64,000 bases of DNA from Bacilliculturomica massiliensis (lineage in GTDB: Bacteria > Bacillota > Clostridia > Peptostreptococcales > Anaerovoracaceae): NCBI RefSeq assembly GCF_900605495.1, contig NZ_LR027601.1, positions 62,001 through 126,000 of the forward strand, written 5' to 3'. The notes under the pieces were generated by a model. It saw only the letters and a program-made list of their open reading frames with translations, made no database searches and was not told where the DNA came from. Below are positions 1 to 8,677 of the stretch, one piece after another. Every line of letters begins with the position of its first letter. Position 1 is the first letter of the stretch. Position numbers and translations under genes: made by a program.

Positions 1-1143
1 GAGCAGACCTTCACTTCCTTTCTGGGAACCACGATCCACACGATCAGTTCTGAAATTCCCATACACGACGGCGGAAAGATGGTAGGGGTGGCGGATATCG
101 CCATCTATCTCGACAAGCCCATCGAGAAGAAGAATCTGAGCATCGAGTTTAACACGGATCAATATCTGAATCAAAACAACGGCTACGATCTGGAGGATAT
201 CATCACCCAGGATCCCAATTTGAATGATATAAAGGAAAAGATCCGTCTCAGCAGCGACAGCGACGCGCCGGTGCTGGTCTACGGAAAGACGGGGACGGGA
301 AAAGAGCTGATCGTGAACGCTGTCCACAAATGCAGTTCAAGGCACGACGGCCCTCTGATCGTGCAGAATTGCGCGGCCATACCGGCCACGCTGCTTGAAA
401 GCATACTCTTTGGAACGGTGCGGGGCAGCTTTACCGGAGCCAGCGACACCATGGGTCTGTTTGAGATGGCGGACAACGGAACCCTCTTTCTTGACGAGAT
501 CAACTCCATGGAGCTGGAAGCCCAGGCGAAGATCCTGCGGGCCATTGAAGAACAGAAAATACGCAGGATCGGCGATAAGAGAGTGCGCGATGTAAACGTG
601 CGGATCATCGCAGCCATGAATGAAGACCCTCTGGAGTGCGTGAAGCAGCGGAAGATACGGGAAGACCTGTACTACAGGCTCAGCGTCATACGCTATGATC
701 TGCCGGAGCTGAAAGAAAGGCGGCAGGATATTCCGCTTCTCATGGAGTATTTCCGAAAAGAGCTGAATCAGAAACTGAATAAAAACATCATCGAGTATTC
801 TGATCAGGTCAAACGGGTCTTTATGAACTACGACTGGCCCGGAAACGTCCGGGAGCTGAAAAACGTCATCGAAGGCGCTTACCATCTGAATTACGGCGCG
901 ACCATCGACGTTGAAAATATACCGAAGTATATGCTCGACAACATTGATATAGGGAAGATCGTTATAGAAGATACTTCGGATAAGTCGCTGGAGGAACTGG
1001 TGTCGGAATTTGAGAAGAAGCTCATCGAAACAAAGTACGTGGAGAATGACAGAAGATTATCAAGGACAGCCAAGGCGCTGCAGATATCCAAGCAGGGGCT
1101 CTGGTACAAGATCCGCAAATATAATATCGATCAGAAATATTAA
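1..1143 (+). CDS. Sigma-54-dependent transcriptional activator (5' end outside window)
   Basis: An enhancer-binding protein that would remodel sigma-54 RNA polymerase by ATP hydrolysis. The frame is open through the left edge, so the ATG at 79 is internal and the N-terminus (probably a PAS-type sensor; its last strands seem to lie in codons 1-40) is missing. Visible: Walker A GKTGTGKE (283-306, where GESGTGKE is common), the sigma-54-contacting loop as GSFTGA (424-441), Walker B GTLFLDEI, the arginine-rich sensor region, the WPGNVRELKN motif, and a C-terminal Fis-type helix-turn-helix (LSRTAKALQISKQGLWYKI). It lies about 0.9 kb upstream of a -24/-12 promoter on the same strand, so it is the likely activator of the downstream catabolic operon. 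The effector is unknown. Confidence 0.95.
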   Translation, partial: EQTFTSFLGTTIHTISSEIPIHDGGKMVGVADIAIYLDKPIEKKNLSIEFNTDQYLNQNNGYDLEDIITQDPNLNDIKEKIRLSSDSDAPVLVYGKTGTGKELIVNAVHKCSSRHDGPLIVQNCAAIPATLLESILFGTVRGSFTGASDTMGLFEMADNGTLFLDEINSMELEAQAKILRAIEEQKIRRIGDKRVRDVNVRIIAAMNEDPLECVKQRKIREDLYYRLSVIRYDLPELKERRQDIPLLMEYFRKELNQKLNKNIIEYSDQVKRVFMNYDWPGNVRELKNVIEGAYHLNYGATIDVENIPKYMLDNIDIGKIVIEDTSDKSLEELVSEFEKKLIETKYVENDRRLSRTAKALQISKQGLWYKIRKYNIDQKY

Positions 1144-1175
1144 AAGCTATCAATATTAAAAACAATCTTTCAGGA

Positions 1176-1213
1176 ACCGTCAATCGCACAGGCGATTGGC
1201 GGTATTATATTAT
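1176..1213 (+). terminator. Intrinsic terminator of the sigma-54 activator gene
   Basis: A 12-bp stem (ACCGTCAATCGC / GCGATTGGCGGT, one G-T wobble) with an ACAG loop lies 33 nt after the stop codon and is followed by an AT-rich stretch rather than a clean T-run. Termination is inferred. Confidence 0.6.
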
Positions 1214-1493
1214 GTGGATCGAATCATCCGTTGATCGAAAACACGAAAGGACCTGTTTTTTCTTTTTGCCTGCTATCAACACTCAAAAAAGAAAAAAACA
1301 GAGGACGCAGCAGGAACTTGAACGGTTTGCCTTGTCGATCTATGTCGCTTTTTTCTTTTTGTAAGCAATTCTGTGTTTAAAACGAAAAATATTTTCCATA
1401 TTTTTAATATTAGATATGTATTATCCATTTTATTTTCGTTTTTGGAGCTTTTGTGAGGGCAAAAAGAAAAAATCAAGAAAAGGACCCGCATTT

Positions 1494-1690
1494 TCCTTGG
1501 CTGGCCGGCTTTCGGTATTCAGGAACTGTTCCACCAGGCATCTGAAGGGTTCCCGGCATTGATCCCGGAGCTTTTGGGTACAGGAAGGAGGCACGAGACT
1601 TCATAATCTGCCCCCTCAGCGGGGAGACAGCGATACAGGCAGATGAGGAAAGTGTAAAGAGGAGGAGCGGAAAGGCTCCTCTTTTTATGC
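1494..1690 (+). ncRNA. Candidate structured non-coding RNA
   Basis: A GC-rich island of about 200 nt inside an AT-rich gene-free stretch. It holds nested inverted repeats: ATCTGCC / GGCAGAT enclosing CCCC-tcag-GGGG (about 1607-1644), and GGAAC / GTTCC near its start. It ends in a clear intrinsic terminator (1662-1686). No convincing coding frame crosses it. I could not match it to 6S RNA, SRP RNA, RNase P RNA or tmRNA. The composition change plus terminal hairpin suggest a small RNA gene, but the boundaries are guesses. Confidence 0.3.
1662..1686 (+). terminator. Intrinsic terminator after the candidate ncRNA
   Basis: GAGGAGC-ggaaag-GCTCCTC followed by TTTTT, a compact textbook rho-independent terminator. 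No protein gene lies immediately upstream, which is why a short transcript is proposed there. Confidence 0.75.
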
Positions 1691-1825
1691 GGTCAGAGAT
1701 CCCGCCCCCCTCTTTTTATAACATAGGAAAAACTTTTTCACAGCAGGGAGACGAAGCTGAGGAAAGGAAGGAGATGGGGAATGGCGGGGCGAAATTTGTC
1801 GAAATAGAAGGAATTAAGTGGAAAA

Positions 1826-1853
1826 CGTCAAAACATTTTTACGTTAATTGACG
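1826..1853 (+). promoter_or_regulatory. Possible upstream activator site (inverted repeat)
   Basis: CGTCAA (1826-1831) and TTGACG (1848-1853) form an inverted repeat in AT-rich DNA about 220-250 bp upstream of the -24/-12 promoter, a usual distance for an enhancer bound by a sigma-54 activator. Position and symmetry are the only evidence. Confidence 0.3.
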
Positions 1854-2072
1854 CTTTTTTAACGAGATTTTGAAAGGATAAAAGAAATTAAGGTGAAAAA
1901 TGTAAGAGAAACAAGGGTAAAACGTAAAAAAATTTAGACGGAAAAGAAGAAAAGATCAAAATAGTAAAAAAACTTTGACAAGCCGATCCTTATTATTGAA
2001 AAAGAGAGATAAAATCCACAGAAAAATGCGATATGATAGGGGAAATCGACGCAAATATGCTGTTTTTTTAAA

Positions 2073-2090
2073 TTGGCACACTATTTGCAA
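2073..2090 (+). promoter_or_regulatory. Sigma-54 (-24/-12) promoter
   Basis: TTGGCACACTATTTGCAA matches the sigma-54 consensus TGGCAC-N5-TTGCA, with the invariant GG (2075-2076) and GC (2087-2088) separated by exactly 10 nt. Transcription would begin near 2100, just before the decayed enolase-superfamily gene and the NhaC/CoA-transferase operon. A sigma-54 activator gene lies just upstream, which supports the call. Confidence 0.85.
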
Positions 2091-2139
2091 TTATATATAG
2101 ATATCCTAGGATGAAATAGTTACAGAAAGAGGTGGCTGT

Positions 2140-2645
2140 CTGAAAATTGTCGATGTAAGGTACGGCGGGTGGAAGTTCTTCTGAAGAAATCCTTTCCATC
2201 CTGCTGGAACTCGGGGAATCCCGAAAGGAACGTTTCGTTACTATTGCGGAAGTTATCACCGATGAGGGTATCCACGGCTATGGAGCCGTCTGTGATTCAA
2301 GCCGGCTGTCCGCCGGCGTGTGGGATTCGCAGATGGGCCCGCCGCTGATCGGGAAAGAGATCGAACAGCTGGAGGATATATTCACCAGCCTGGTCAACAC
2401 ATCCTTGTACGCATATGGTCCGTGGTGTGTTGAGGTCTTCCTGTGGGATGCTCTTGGAAAAGATGCGAATCGATCCGCCGCGCTGGGAAAACACGTGGGG
2501 AACATCATGACACGTGGGGAATATCATGCTGACCGGGTCTCTGGCGGTGGAATAAGACGGATACATAGACATACCGCAGAAGTCGGAGCTTAGCGCAGAG
2601 CTGTATCACGAACTGATGAATAAGTATACTGTCCTGAGAAGATAA
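2140..2645 (+). pseudogene. Decayed mandelate racemase/muconate lactonizing enzyme (enolase superfamily)
   Basis: Three reading frames hold pieces of one MR/MLE-family protein. Frame 1 gives LKIVDVRYGG after an RBS-like GAAAGAGGTGG, but the expected ATG is CTG (2140). The frame shifts near 2160-2170, and the N-terminal capping domain continues in frame 2 (VTIAEVITDEGIHGYG; GPPLIGKEIEQLEDIF; VEVFLWDALGKDA) to a stop at 2593. The family's C-terminal end then appears in frame 3 (DGYIDIPQKSELSAEL, stop TAA at 2643-2645). The catalytic barrel between them is missing: about 165 codons remain of a usual 360-400. It sits directly downstream of the sigma-54 promoter, so it was probably once the first gene of this operon. 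The original substrate is unknown. Confidence 0.75.
2491..2528. repeat. 19-bp tandem duplication
   Basis: Two adjacent copies of ACACGTGGGGAACATCATG, the second with one T for C change. It lies inside the enolase-superfamily pseudogene near the point where the conserved N-terminal domain stops, so it is probably a scar of decay by replication slippage. Confidence 0.8.
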
Positions 2646-2745
2646 CAGGGAAGTAGCATTTACAGATTCGCTTTTATCAAAATGAATTATTTTATAACTT
2701 CAGTTAGACCGCATAAGCGGCAGAAAATGAAACAGGAGGAATAAC

Positions 2746-4314
2746 ATGGAGACTGTAGGTGTATTAAGTTTATTGCCCCCTATACTCGCTATTGTTTTAG
2801 CTATTTTAACGAAACAGGTACTGATCTCACTGTTTGCAGGAATTTGGATCGGAGCAACGCTTCTCTGCGGCTTTAATCCTATCGACGGATTGATGGCTAC
2901 CTTTGGAGATTATATCTTCCCGTCCATGGGAGATCCCTCCAACGCGGCCGTTATCTTCATGGCCATGTTCTGCGGGTCCTTCGCCCTCCTTCTCGAAAAG
3001 GGCGGCGGCGCTCACGCATTTGCTGAGAGACTTACAAAGAAAGTAAAGACCAGCAAGCAGGCTCAGGTACTGGCGGCTGCCGGCGGAACCGCGATCTTCT
3101 TCAGCGACTCTTCCAACCCGGTACTCGTAGGACCGATCTTCAAGCCTATCACGGACGCTCTGAAGGTGTCCAGAGAAAAGCTGGCTTACATCTGCGACGC
3201 TACCACGGCGACCATGCCCAGCATGTTCCCCTTTACCGCCTGGGGCGCCTATATCATTTCGATCATCGCCCAGCAGTTTGAGCAGAACAATGTACAGGCC
3301 AACCCCATGGGCGAGTTTGTAAAGGCTGTTCCCTTCAGCTTCTACACCATCGGCGCCGTCATCATGGTATACATGATCGCGATCTCCGGATTCGACTTCG
3401 GACCCATGAAGAAAGCGGAAGACAGAGCCAGACTGACAGGCAAGCTGGTAGACGACGGCGACGCGTCCCCGGCCCTGATCCGTCAGGTGATCCTGCCTGA
3501 GGGATCGAAGCCGACAATGTCCAGCATGATCGTACCTCTGCTGGTACTGGTAGGCGTGATCTTTGCAGGATTCCTGTGGACCGGCGATTTCCCCAACGTG
3601 GGAGTTATGACGGCTCTGGCCAACGCCAGCACCACAAAGTGCCTGGTGGTCGGATTCTTCGTAGCCAGCATCGTAGCCGCAGTCTACACCGTAAGAAACA
3701 AAGTAATGACCCCGAAGGAAGCGGTAGATACCTTCTTCGAAGGAATCAGAATGATGATGGACGCCGTACTGATCCTGACTCTGTCCTGGGCTATCGGTTC
3801 TGTGTGTAAGGCAGTGGGAACCACCGCGTTTGTTATCGCACACACCGAGAATTTCCTGACGCCCACCGTCATGTACATCGCTGTTTTCGTGATCGCCGCG
3901 TTCACCGCGTTTACCACAGGAACCTCCTGGGGTACCTTCGCGATCTTCCTGCCCATTTCCATTCCGCTGGCCTTGGCCATCAACGCTCCTCTGGGAGCCG
4001 CCATCGGTACTGTAATCTCCGGCGGGATCTTCGGCGACCACTGCTCGCCGATCTCCGATACCACCGTACTGTCCTCCATGGGAGCAAGCTGTAATCACAT
4101 CGCTCACGTGAAGACGCAGCTGCCATACGCCCTGTGCGTGGCGGCGGCCGCAGCCGTGGCTTATCTGGCTACGGGCCTGATGTACAATACGCTGGGAGCT
4201 ACGGGAAGCGCCATTCTGGGAATCGCTATCACCGTGGGACTTTCCTTCGTGATCGCAGTTACGCTCTGCAAGATGGAAGGTGGAAGGATCAAAGACCAAA
4301 AGGCATCGGCTTAA
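2746..4314 (+). CDS. NhaC-family Na+/H+ antiporter-like transporter
   Basis: A 522-residue polytopic membrane protein of the NhaC/ArsB-GntP-like ion transporter group. Long hydrophobic segments span the whole length, and the conserved family block GTSWGTFAIFLPISIPLALA is followed by GDHCSPISDTT (about residues 429-439). RBS CAGGAGGAA precedes the ATG. It is the first intact gene after the sigma-54 promoter. Family members exchange Na+ for H+, or an organic acid or amino acid together with Na+/H+. In this context it may import the substrate, or export the product, of the catabolic enzymes that follow. The real substrate cannot be read from sequence. I leave the gene symbol blank because orthology to Bacillus nhaC is not certain. 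Confidence 0.85.
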   Translation: METVGVLSLLPPILAIVLAILTKQVLISLFAGIWIGATLLCGFNPIDGLMATFGDYIFPSMGDPSNAAVIFMAMFCGSFALLLEKGGGAHAFAERLTKKVKTSKQAQVLAAAGGTAIFFSDSSNPVLVGPIFKPITDALKVSREKLAYICDATTATMPSMFPFTAWGAYIISIIAQQFEQNNVQANPMGEFVKAVPFSFYTIGAVIMVYMIAISGFDFGPMKKAEDRARLTGKLVDDGDASPALIRQVILPEGSKPTMSSMIVPLLVLVGVIFAGFLWTGDFPNVGVMTALANASTTKCLVVGFFVASIVAAVYTVRNKVMTPKEAVDTFFEGIRMMMDAVLILTLSWAIGSVCKAVGTTAFVIAHTENFLTPTVMYIAVFVIAAFTAFTTGTSWGTFAIFLPISIPLALAINAPLGAAIGTVISGGIFGDHCSPISDTTVLSSMGASCNHIAHVKTQLPYALCVAAAAAVAYLATGLMYNTLGATGSAILGIAITVGLSFVIAVTLCKMEGGRIKDQKASA

Positions 4315-4404
4315 CGGAGGATGCCGGCACTTCAAGGCGTCAAACGTTATTTCAATGAATAAATAAAATATTTCAATTCAATCATTCATGGAGGGATTAT
4401 CATC

Positions 4405-4821
4405 ATGGAAGACAGAAAATTCGTCATCGACAATGCCAAAGGACCGGAATTAAAGGAAATGAGACTTCGCTATAAGACCAACTGCGAAAACAACCATTAT
4501 TCCGATTATATGCTGTCCGGCCCTCAGATTCTGCAGTATGCTATCGACGCGCTGACAGACTTCACAGTAAGACGCGATGACGGAGACGGTTCTCTGCTGG
4601 CCAATGTTAACGCCAACTTCCGCGCCGGACTGTTCGGCGGCGACACCATCGAAGTCATCATCTGGCTTGAAAGTGAAGGCAGCCGTTCCAGAACTTACGG
4701 CTATAGAATCTACAAGATCATCGAGAACCACAGAGAGCAGGATGTGTTCGAAGTACTCGACGAGCCTCAGCTGATCCTCGACGGCACAGGAGTTGCCGTG
4801 GTCAAGAAGCCGAGAGCATAA
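4405..4821 (+). CDS. Hotdog-fold protein, 3-aminobutyryl-CoA / beta-alanyl-CoA ammonia-lyase-like
   Basis: A 138-residue single-domain protein that resembles the small hotdog enzymes Kal (3-aminobutyryl-CoA ammonia-lyase of clostridial lysine fermentation) and Acl (beta-alanyl-CoA ammonia-lyase of Clostridium propionicum). Shared traits are the size, an N-terminal LRYKTNCENNHYSDYMLSG segment, the helix ILQYAIDALTDFTVRRDDGDGSLLANV and the strand pattern FRAGLFGGDTIEVIIWL. These enzymes remove ammonia from beta-aminoacyl-CoA esters to give enoyl-CoA. Neighbouring CoA-transferases could supply the CoA ester. RBS GGAGGG. A thioesterase-like role cannot be excluded; the family assignment is firmer than the substrate. 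Confidence 0.7.
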   Translation: MEDRKFVIDNAKGPELKEMRLRYKTNCENNHYSDYMLSGPQILQYAIDALTDFTVRRDDGDGSLLANVNANFRAGLFGGDTIEVIIWLESEGSRSRTYGYRIYKIIENHREQDVFEVLDEPQLILDGTGVAVVKKPRA

Positions 4822-4876
4822 ACAAGCGTACAAGTGCCCTTAATGCGATGAGGGTGAATTCCGTAATAGTCCAATT

Positions 4877-4914
4877 CCACAAGGGTGAACCCGTTTTCGG
4901 GTTCACTCTTGTGG
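4877..4914 (+). other. Strong intercistronic hairpin without T-run
   Basis: CCACAAGGGTGAACCC and GGGTTCACTCTTGTGG form a 16-bp stem with one wobble and a GTTTTC loop between the hotdog gene and the first CoA-transferase. No T-run follows (CAATAGGG), so it is more likely a transcript-stabilising or processing hairpin within the operon than a full terminator. Confidence 0.65.
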
Positions 4915-4943
4915 CAATAGGGAAAGGATAGGATGAATACAGC

Positions 4944-6176
4944 ATGAAGCCACTGGAAGGAATCAAAGTGTTGGATTTTTCACAGCTGCACGGGGCGGCC
5001 TACGCCACCATGCTGCTGGCTGACTTCGGAGCGGAGATCGTCAAGATCGAAAATGTAAAGGGAGGAGACAAACTCCGTGAGCTGGCGCCGAAGAACGGGA
5101 ACTACAGTGTTTACCACGGATATCTCAACAGAGGGAAAAAAAGCGTGGCCGTGGATCTGAAGACGGACGAAGGGAAAGCCATTGTAAAAGAACTGGTCAA
5201 AGACGCCGACGTGGTGTGCGAGAATTTCAAGTACGGCGCCATGGAAAAGCTGGGACTGGGATACGAGGAACTGCGCAGGATCAATCCGAAGCTGGTGTAC
5301 GCTTCGTTGACCGGGTACGGACGCAAGGGAGAAAATAAAAGCAAAGCCTGCTTTGACAATACAGCTCAGGCATACAGCGGCATGCTGGATATGTCGGGAT
5401 ATTTTAACGGTCCGCCCATCACCATGGGGGCTCAGTTGGGCAATCTCTACGGAGGGATGCACCTGGCGCTGGGGATCGTGCTGGCGGTGATCCATGTGAG
5501 AAAAGGCGGAGAAGGGCAGTTCGTGGACGTAGCGGCATCAGACTCTCTGTTCGCGGTGCTGGAGGACGGCATGGTGGACTGTTCTGTTCTGGGGCACAAG
5601 CATACCAGAAACGGCAACATGTCTCAGGCCATCGCGCCCTACGATACATACGAGACACTGGACGGATTTGTGTCCATCGGCGTATCCAGCGATTTTCAGT
5701 GGGAAAAATTCTGCCGTGTGATGGGTATGGAGGATCTGCTGGAGGATCCCAGATTTTCAAGCAACGCCAAGCGGGGCGAACATTATCTGGACGGCGGTCT
5801 CCGAGACCGGATCGAGAGTATCACAAGTACCATGAAGAAGTTCGAGATAGAGGCCATGCTGGAAAAGGAAAACATCCCCTGCGGGTCGGTGTGCACTGTT
5901 CTGGAGGCCATGCAGAGCGAACAGATCAGCCACAGGGAAATGGTCCTTACGGTGGAAGATCCGCAGGTGGGATCTGTCAGCATGCCGGGTATACCGGCAA
6001 AATTGGGAAAGACGCCGGGAAGCGTGGACCGGGGCGCGCCGCTGCTGGGAGAAGATACCGGCCGGTACCTGAAGAAGCTGGGATACGAAGATGAGGAGAT
6101 CCGTCGGCTGACCGCACAGGGGATCGTGACAGACGGGGAGCCGAAACAGCGTTGTGAAGAGGAGGCGAGAGGATGA
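4944..6176 (+). CDS. CaiB/BaiF family (class III) CoA-transferase, first of pair
   Basis: 410 residues, the usual length for class III CoA-transferases such as CaiB, formyl-CoA transferase and BbsE/BbsF. The N-terminal motif LEGIKVLDFSQLHGAAYATMLLADFGAEIVKIE is followed by FKYGAMEKLGLGYEELRRINPKLVYASLTGYG. GQFVDVAASDS carries the conserved Asp (about D200) expected to form the acyl-anhydride intermediate. It would move CoA between a donor acyl-CoA and a free acid in the cytoplasm. The last 4 nt overlap the next CoA-transferase (ATGA), indicating translational coupling and possibly a hetero-oligomer. It differs from its neighbour along most of its length, so it is not a recent duplicate. Confidence 0.92.
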   Translation: MKPLEGIKVLDFSQLHGAAYATMLLADFGAEIVKIENVKGGDKLRELAPKNGNYSVYHGYLNRGKKSVAVDLKTDEGKAIVKELVKDADVVCENFKYGAMEKLGLGYEELRRINPKLVYASLTGYGRKGENKSKACFDNTAQAYSGMLDMSGYFNGPPITMGAQLGNLYGGMHLALGIVLAVIHVRKGGEGQFVDVAASDSLFAVLEDGMVDCSVLGHKHTRNGNMSQAIAPYDTYETLDGFVSIGVSSDFQWEKFCRVMGMEDLLEDPRFSSNAKRGEHYLDGGLRDRIESITSTMKKFEIEAMLEKENIPCGSVCTVLEAMQSEQISHREMVLTVEDPQVGSVSMPGIPAKLGKTPGSVDRGAPLLGEDTGRYLKKLGYEDEEIRRLTAQGIVTDGEPKQRCEEEARG

Positions 6177-7390
6177 AACCACTTTCGGGCGTGACAGTCC
6201 TGGATTTTACACAGGCATTCAGCGGGCCCTACTGCACCTTGAACCTGGCCGACTACGGCGCGCGGGTCATCAAGGTAGAACGGACGGGGACGGGCGACCA
6301 GACCCGTGAATGGATGCCCCTGGCGGAAAACGGCGGCAGCGCCTATTTCGCTCTGTACAATAGAAATAAAGAAGGGATCGCTGTAGACCTGTCGAAGGAG
6401 GAGGGCAAGGAGCTGATCCGGCGGCTGGTGAAGAAGGCGGATATTGTGGTGAACAACTTCAAGGTGGGCACCATGGATAAGCTGGGAATCGGCTATGAGG
6501 AACTGAAAAAGATCAAGCCGGACCTGGTGTTTGCTTCCGTCACGGGCTACGGTCAGACCGGCCCGCTGGCGAAACTGGCGGCTTACGACAATATTATCGA
6601 GGCGACCTGCGGGCTCATGGGGCAGTCAGGGTTTCCCGACCGTCAGCCGGTCCGTTCAGGCTGTTCCATCGGGGACAGCTACACTGGACTGATGGCGGCC
6701 TTCGGGATCGCGGCGGCCTATTATCACAAACTGATGACCGGCGAGGGTCAGACGGTGGATGTGGCTATGCAGGACTCTCTGTTTGCCAGCATTGAAGACG
6801 CGATCCTGGAATACGGCGTCAGCGGGACTGTCATGGAGCGCAGCGGCAACAGCCGCAGCCACATGGTGGCGCCATACGATGTGATCCAGTGCAAAGACGG
6901 GTGGTATACGGTGGCCGCTGTCACGGAAAAAGGCTGGGCCGAATTCTGCCGGGAGGCGGATATGCCGGAGCTTTTGGAAGACCCCCGGTTTCAGGACAAC
7001 GAGCTGCGGTGCAGGCACAACGCTGAGCTGATCGGCGCCATGGAGCCCTTTTTCAGAGACAAGACCATGGAAGAGCTGAAGGCCATATTCAGCTGTGAGA
7101 ATTTTGCGGCGGCTCCGGTCATCGACGCGGGGCAGACCATGCGGGAGCCGCACATGCTGCAGAGGGATATGGTGGTGGAGATCGACGATCCCAACGTAGG
7201 CAAATACAAGGCCGTGGGAATCCCCATCAAATTTGAAAAGACGCCGGCGGAGGTGGTGAAAGCATCGCCCCTGCTGGGAGAAGATACGATGGGTATTCTC
7301 ATGGAGATCGGCTATACGGAAGAAGAGGTGAGAACGCTTGCGGCTGCAGGCGTAGTGGAACTGGCAGAGGGGGGCGACTGTGGAAGATAG
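6173..7390 (+). CDS. CaiB/BaiF family (class III) CoA-transferase, second of pair
   Basis: 405 residues with the same architecture as the preceding gene: LSGVTVLDFTQAFSGPYCTLNLADYGARVIKVE at the N-terminus, then FKVGTMDKLGIGYEELKKIKPDLVFASVTGYGQTGP, and GQTVDVAMQDS with the predicted catalytic Asp near D201. It begins in the ATGA overlap with the upstream gene, and its 3' end overlaps the following PLP-enzyme gene by 11 nt. Both members of the pair keep the catalytic Asp, so either each has its own substrate or they form a heteromer as in BbsEF-type transferases. The substrate is unknown; an amino-acid-derived carboxylate is a reasonable guess from the neighbours. Confidence 0.92.
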   Translation: MKPLSGVTVLDFTQAFSGPYCTLNLADYGARVIKVERTGTGDQTREWMPLAENGGSAYFALYNRNKEGIAVDLSKEEGKELIRRLVKKADIVVNNFKVGTMDKLGIGYEELKKIKPDLVFASVTGYGQTGPLAKLAAYDNIIEATCGLMGQSGFPDRQPVRSGCSIGDSYTGLMAAFGIAAAYYHKLMTGEGQTVDVAMQDSLFASIEDAILEYGVSGTVMERSGNSRSHMVAPYDVIQCKDGWYTVAAVTEKGWAEFCREADMPELLEDPRFQDNELRCRHNAELIGAMEPFFRDKTMEELKAIFSCENFAAAPVIDAGQTMREPHMLQRDMVVEIDDPNVGKYKAVGIPIKFEKTPAEVVKASPLLGEDTMGILMEIGYTEEEVRTLAAAGVVELAEGGDCGR

Positions 7391-8615
7391 AGAGCGCGAA
7401 AAGAAAGAAAACGTTTACGCAGGATTTGACCGGCAGATCGACCGGCGGGAGACCGGAGCGTACAAGTGGAGCGGCGGCAGATACGGGCTGGAAGAAGACC
7501 GGATCATTCCCATGTGGGTGGCGGATATGGACTTCGCCTGTCCGGAGCCGGTGGCAACGGCGGTAAAGGAGAGAGCGGCGCATCCGCTGTACGGCTATAC
7601 CGTCAGGGATCAGGGCTACGAAGCAGTCATCGCCGGCTGGATGAAACGCAGGTACGGTTTTGAGCCCAGGGAGGAATGGCTGGCTTTCGCCCCTCCGGGC
7701 GTGCTTTACGCGATCTATACCATGCTGCGCATATTGACGGAAAAGGGCGACGGGGTAATTGTGCTGATGCCCAACTACGATCCCCTGCACGAGGTAGTCA
7801 CAAAGAGCGGGCGCAGACTGGCGGAATCTCAGCTTTTGATCAAAGACGGGAAGATCGAAATTGATTTTGACGATCTGGAATCAAAACTGGCCGGGGACGT
7901 AAAAGTCATGATCATTTCCAACCCCCACAATCCTTCCGGACGGGTGTGGCGGCGGGAAGAACTGCAGCGGGCGGCGGAGCTCTGCAGAAGATACGGCGTC
8001 TTTGTGATCTCCGACGAGATCCACGCTGATTTTGTGTCTCAAAAGTATGGCCACACAGCCTTTCCCTCCCTGGGAGAGGAGGAGGCGTTAAACTGCATGG
8101 CCTGTTATTCCGCAAACAAAGGGTTCAATCTGGGCGGTCTGCAGACCTCGACTCTGGTCATCGCCGATCCGGAAAAGCGCCGTGCCTTCGATGAAGAAAT
8201 GGGCATCGGCCAGACCAGACTGGACAATATCTTCGGCATTACCGCCACCAGGGCCGCTTACAGCGATCCCCTGTGCGAGAAGTGGCTGGACGAAGCCATC
8301 GAGTATGTGGACGGAAACAAGGAGCTGGTGTACGACTATCTGAGACGGTATGTGCCGGAGATCAGGGCGGTCCGGTCTGAGGGGACCTATCTGATGTGGC
8401 TGGACTGCAGCGCTCTGGGGATGGACGGAAAAGAGCTGGAGCAATTTTTCCTGGAGTCCGCCAGGGTACAGCCCTGCATGGGCTACGAGTTCGGCGGCCA
8501 GGGAGGGTCCGGCGATCGATTTGTGCGGCTCAACGCGGCCTGTCCGCGGACCATCGTCATGGCTGCGCTTGACCGGATCAAAAACGCGGTGTCCGGTCTG
8601 CGGGGCGGCAGGTAA
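7380..8615 (+). CDS. MalY/PatB-family PLP-dependent C-S lyase or aminotransferase
   Basis: 411 residues, fold-type I PLP enzyme of the MalY/PatB group. The signature VIPMWVADMDF-type segment reads IIPMWVADMDFACPEPV; NPHNPSGRVW and DEIHADF follow, and the PLP lysine lies in SANKGFNLGGL (K247). The start is a GTG at 7380 that overlaps the upstream CoA-transferase by 11 nt. Family members are cystathionine beta-lyases, cysteine desulfhydrases or aminotransferases. In this operon an aminotransferase or beta-lyase step on an amino acid is plausible, but the family name does not settle the reaction. Confidence 0.88.
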   Translation: MEDREREKKENVYAGFDRQIDRRETGAYKWSGGRYGLEEDRIIPMWVADMDFACPEPVATAVKERAAHPLYGYTVRDQGYEAVIAGWMKRRYGFEPREEWLAFAPPGVLYAIYTMLRILTEKGDGVIVLMPNYDPLHEVVTKSGRRLAESQLLIKDGKIEIDFDDLESKLAGDVKVMIISNPHNPSGRVWRREELQRAAELCRRYGVFVISDEIHADFVSQKYGHTAFPSLGEEEALNCMACYSANKGFNLGGLQTSTLVIADPEKRRAFDEEMGIGQTRLDNIFGITATRAAYSDPLCEKWLDEAIEYVDGNKELVYDYLRRYVPEIRAVRSEGTYLMWLDCSALGMDGKELEQFFLESARVQPCMGYEFGGQGGSGDRFVRLNAACPRTIVMAALDRIKNAVSGLRGGR

Positions 8616-8677
8616 ACGCGGTCGGTGTACGAGAATAAAATATCGGTGCACGAGAGTGAGGAAAAGGAGGAGCTAAA

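Noticed and set aside
1635-1660. GAGGAAAGT as the conserved RNase P RNA segment
   Set aside because: Only nine bases match and the other conserved RNase P regions are absent.
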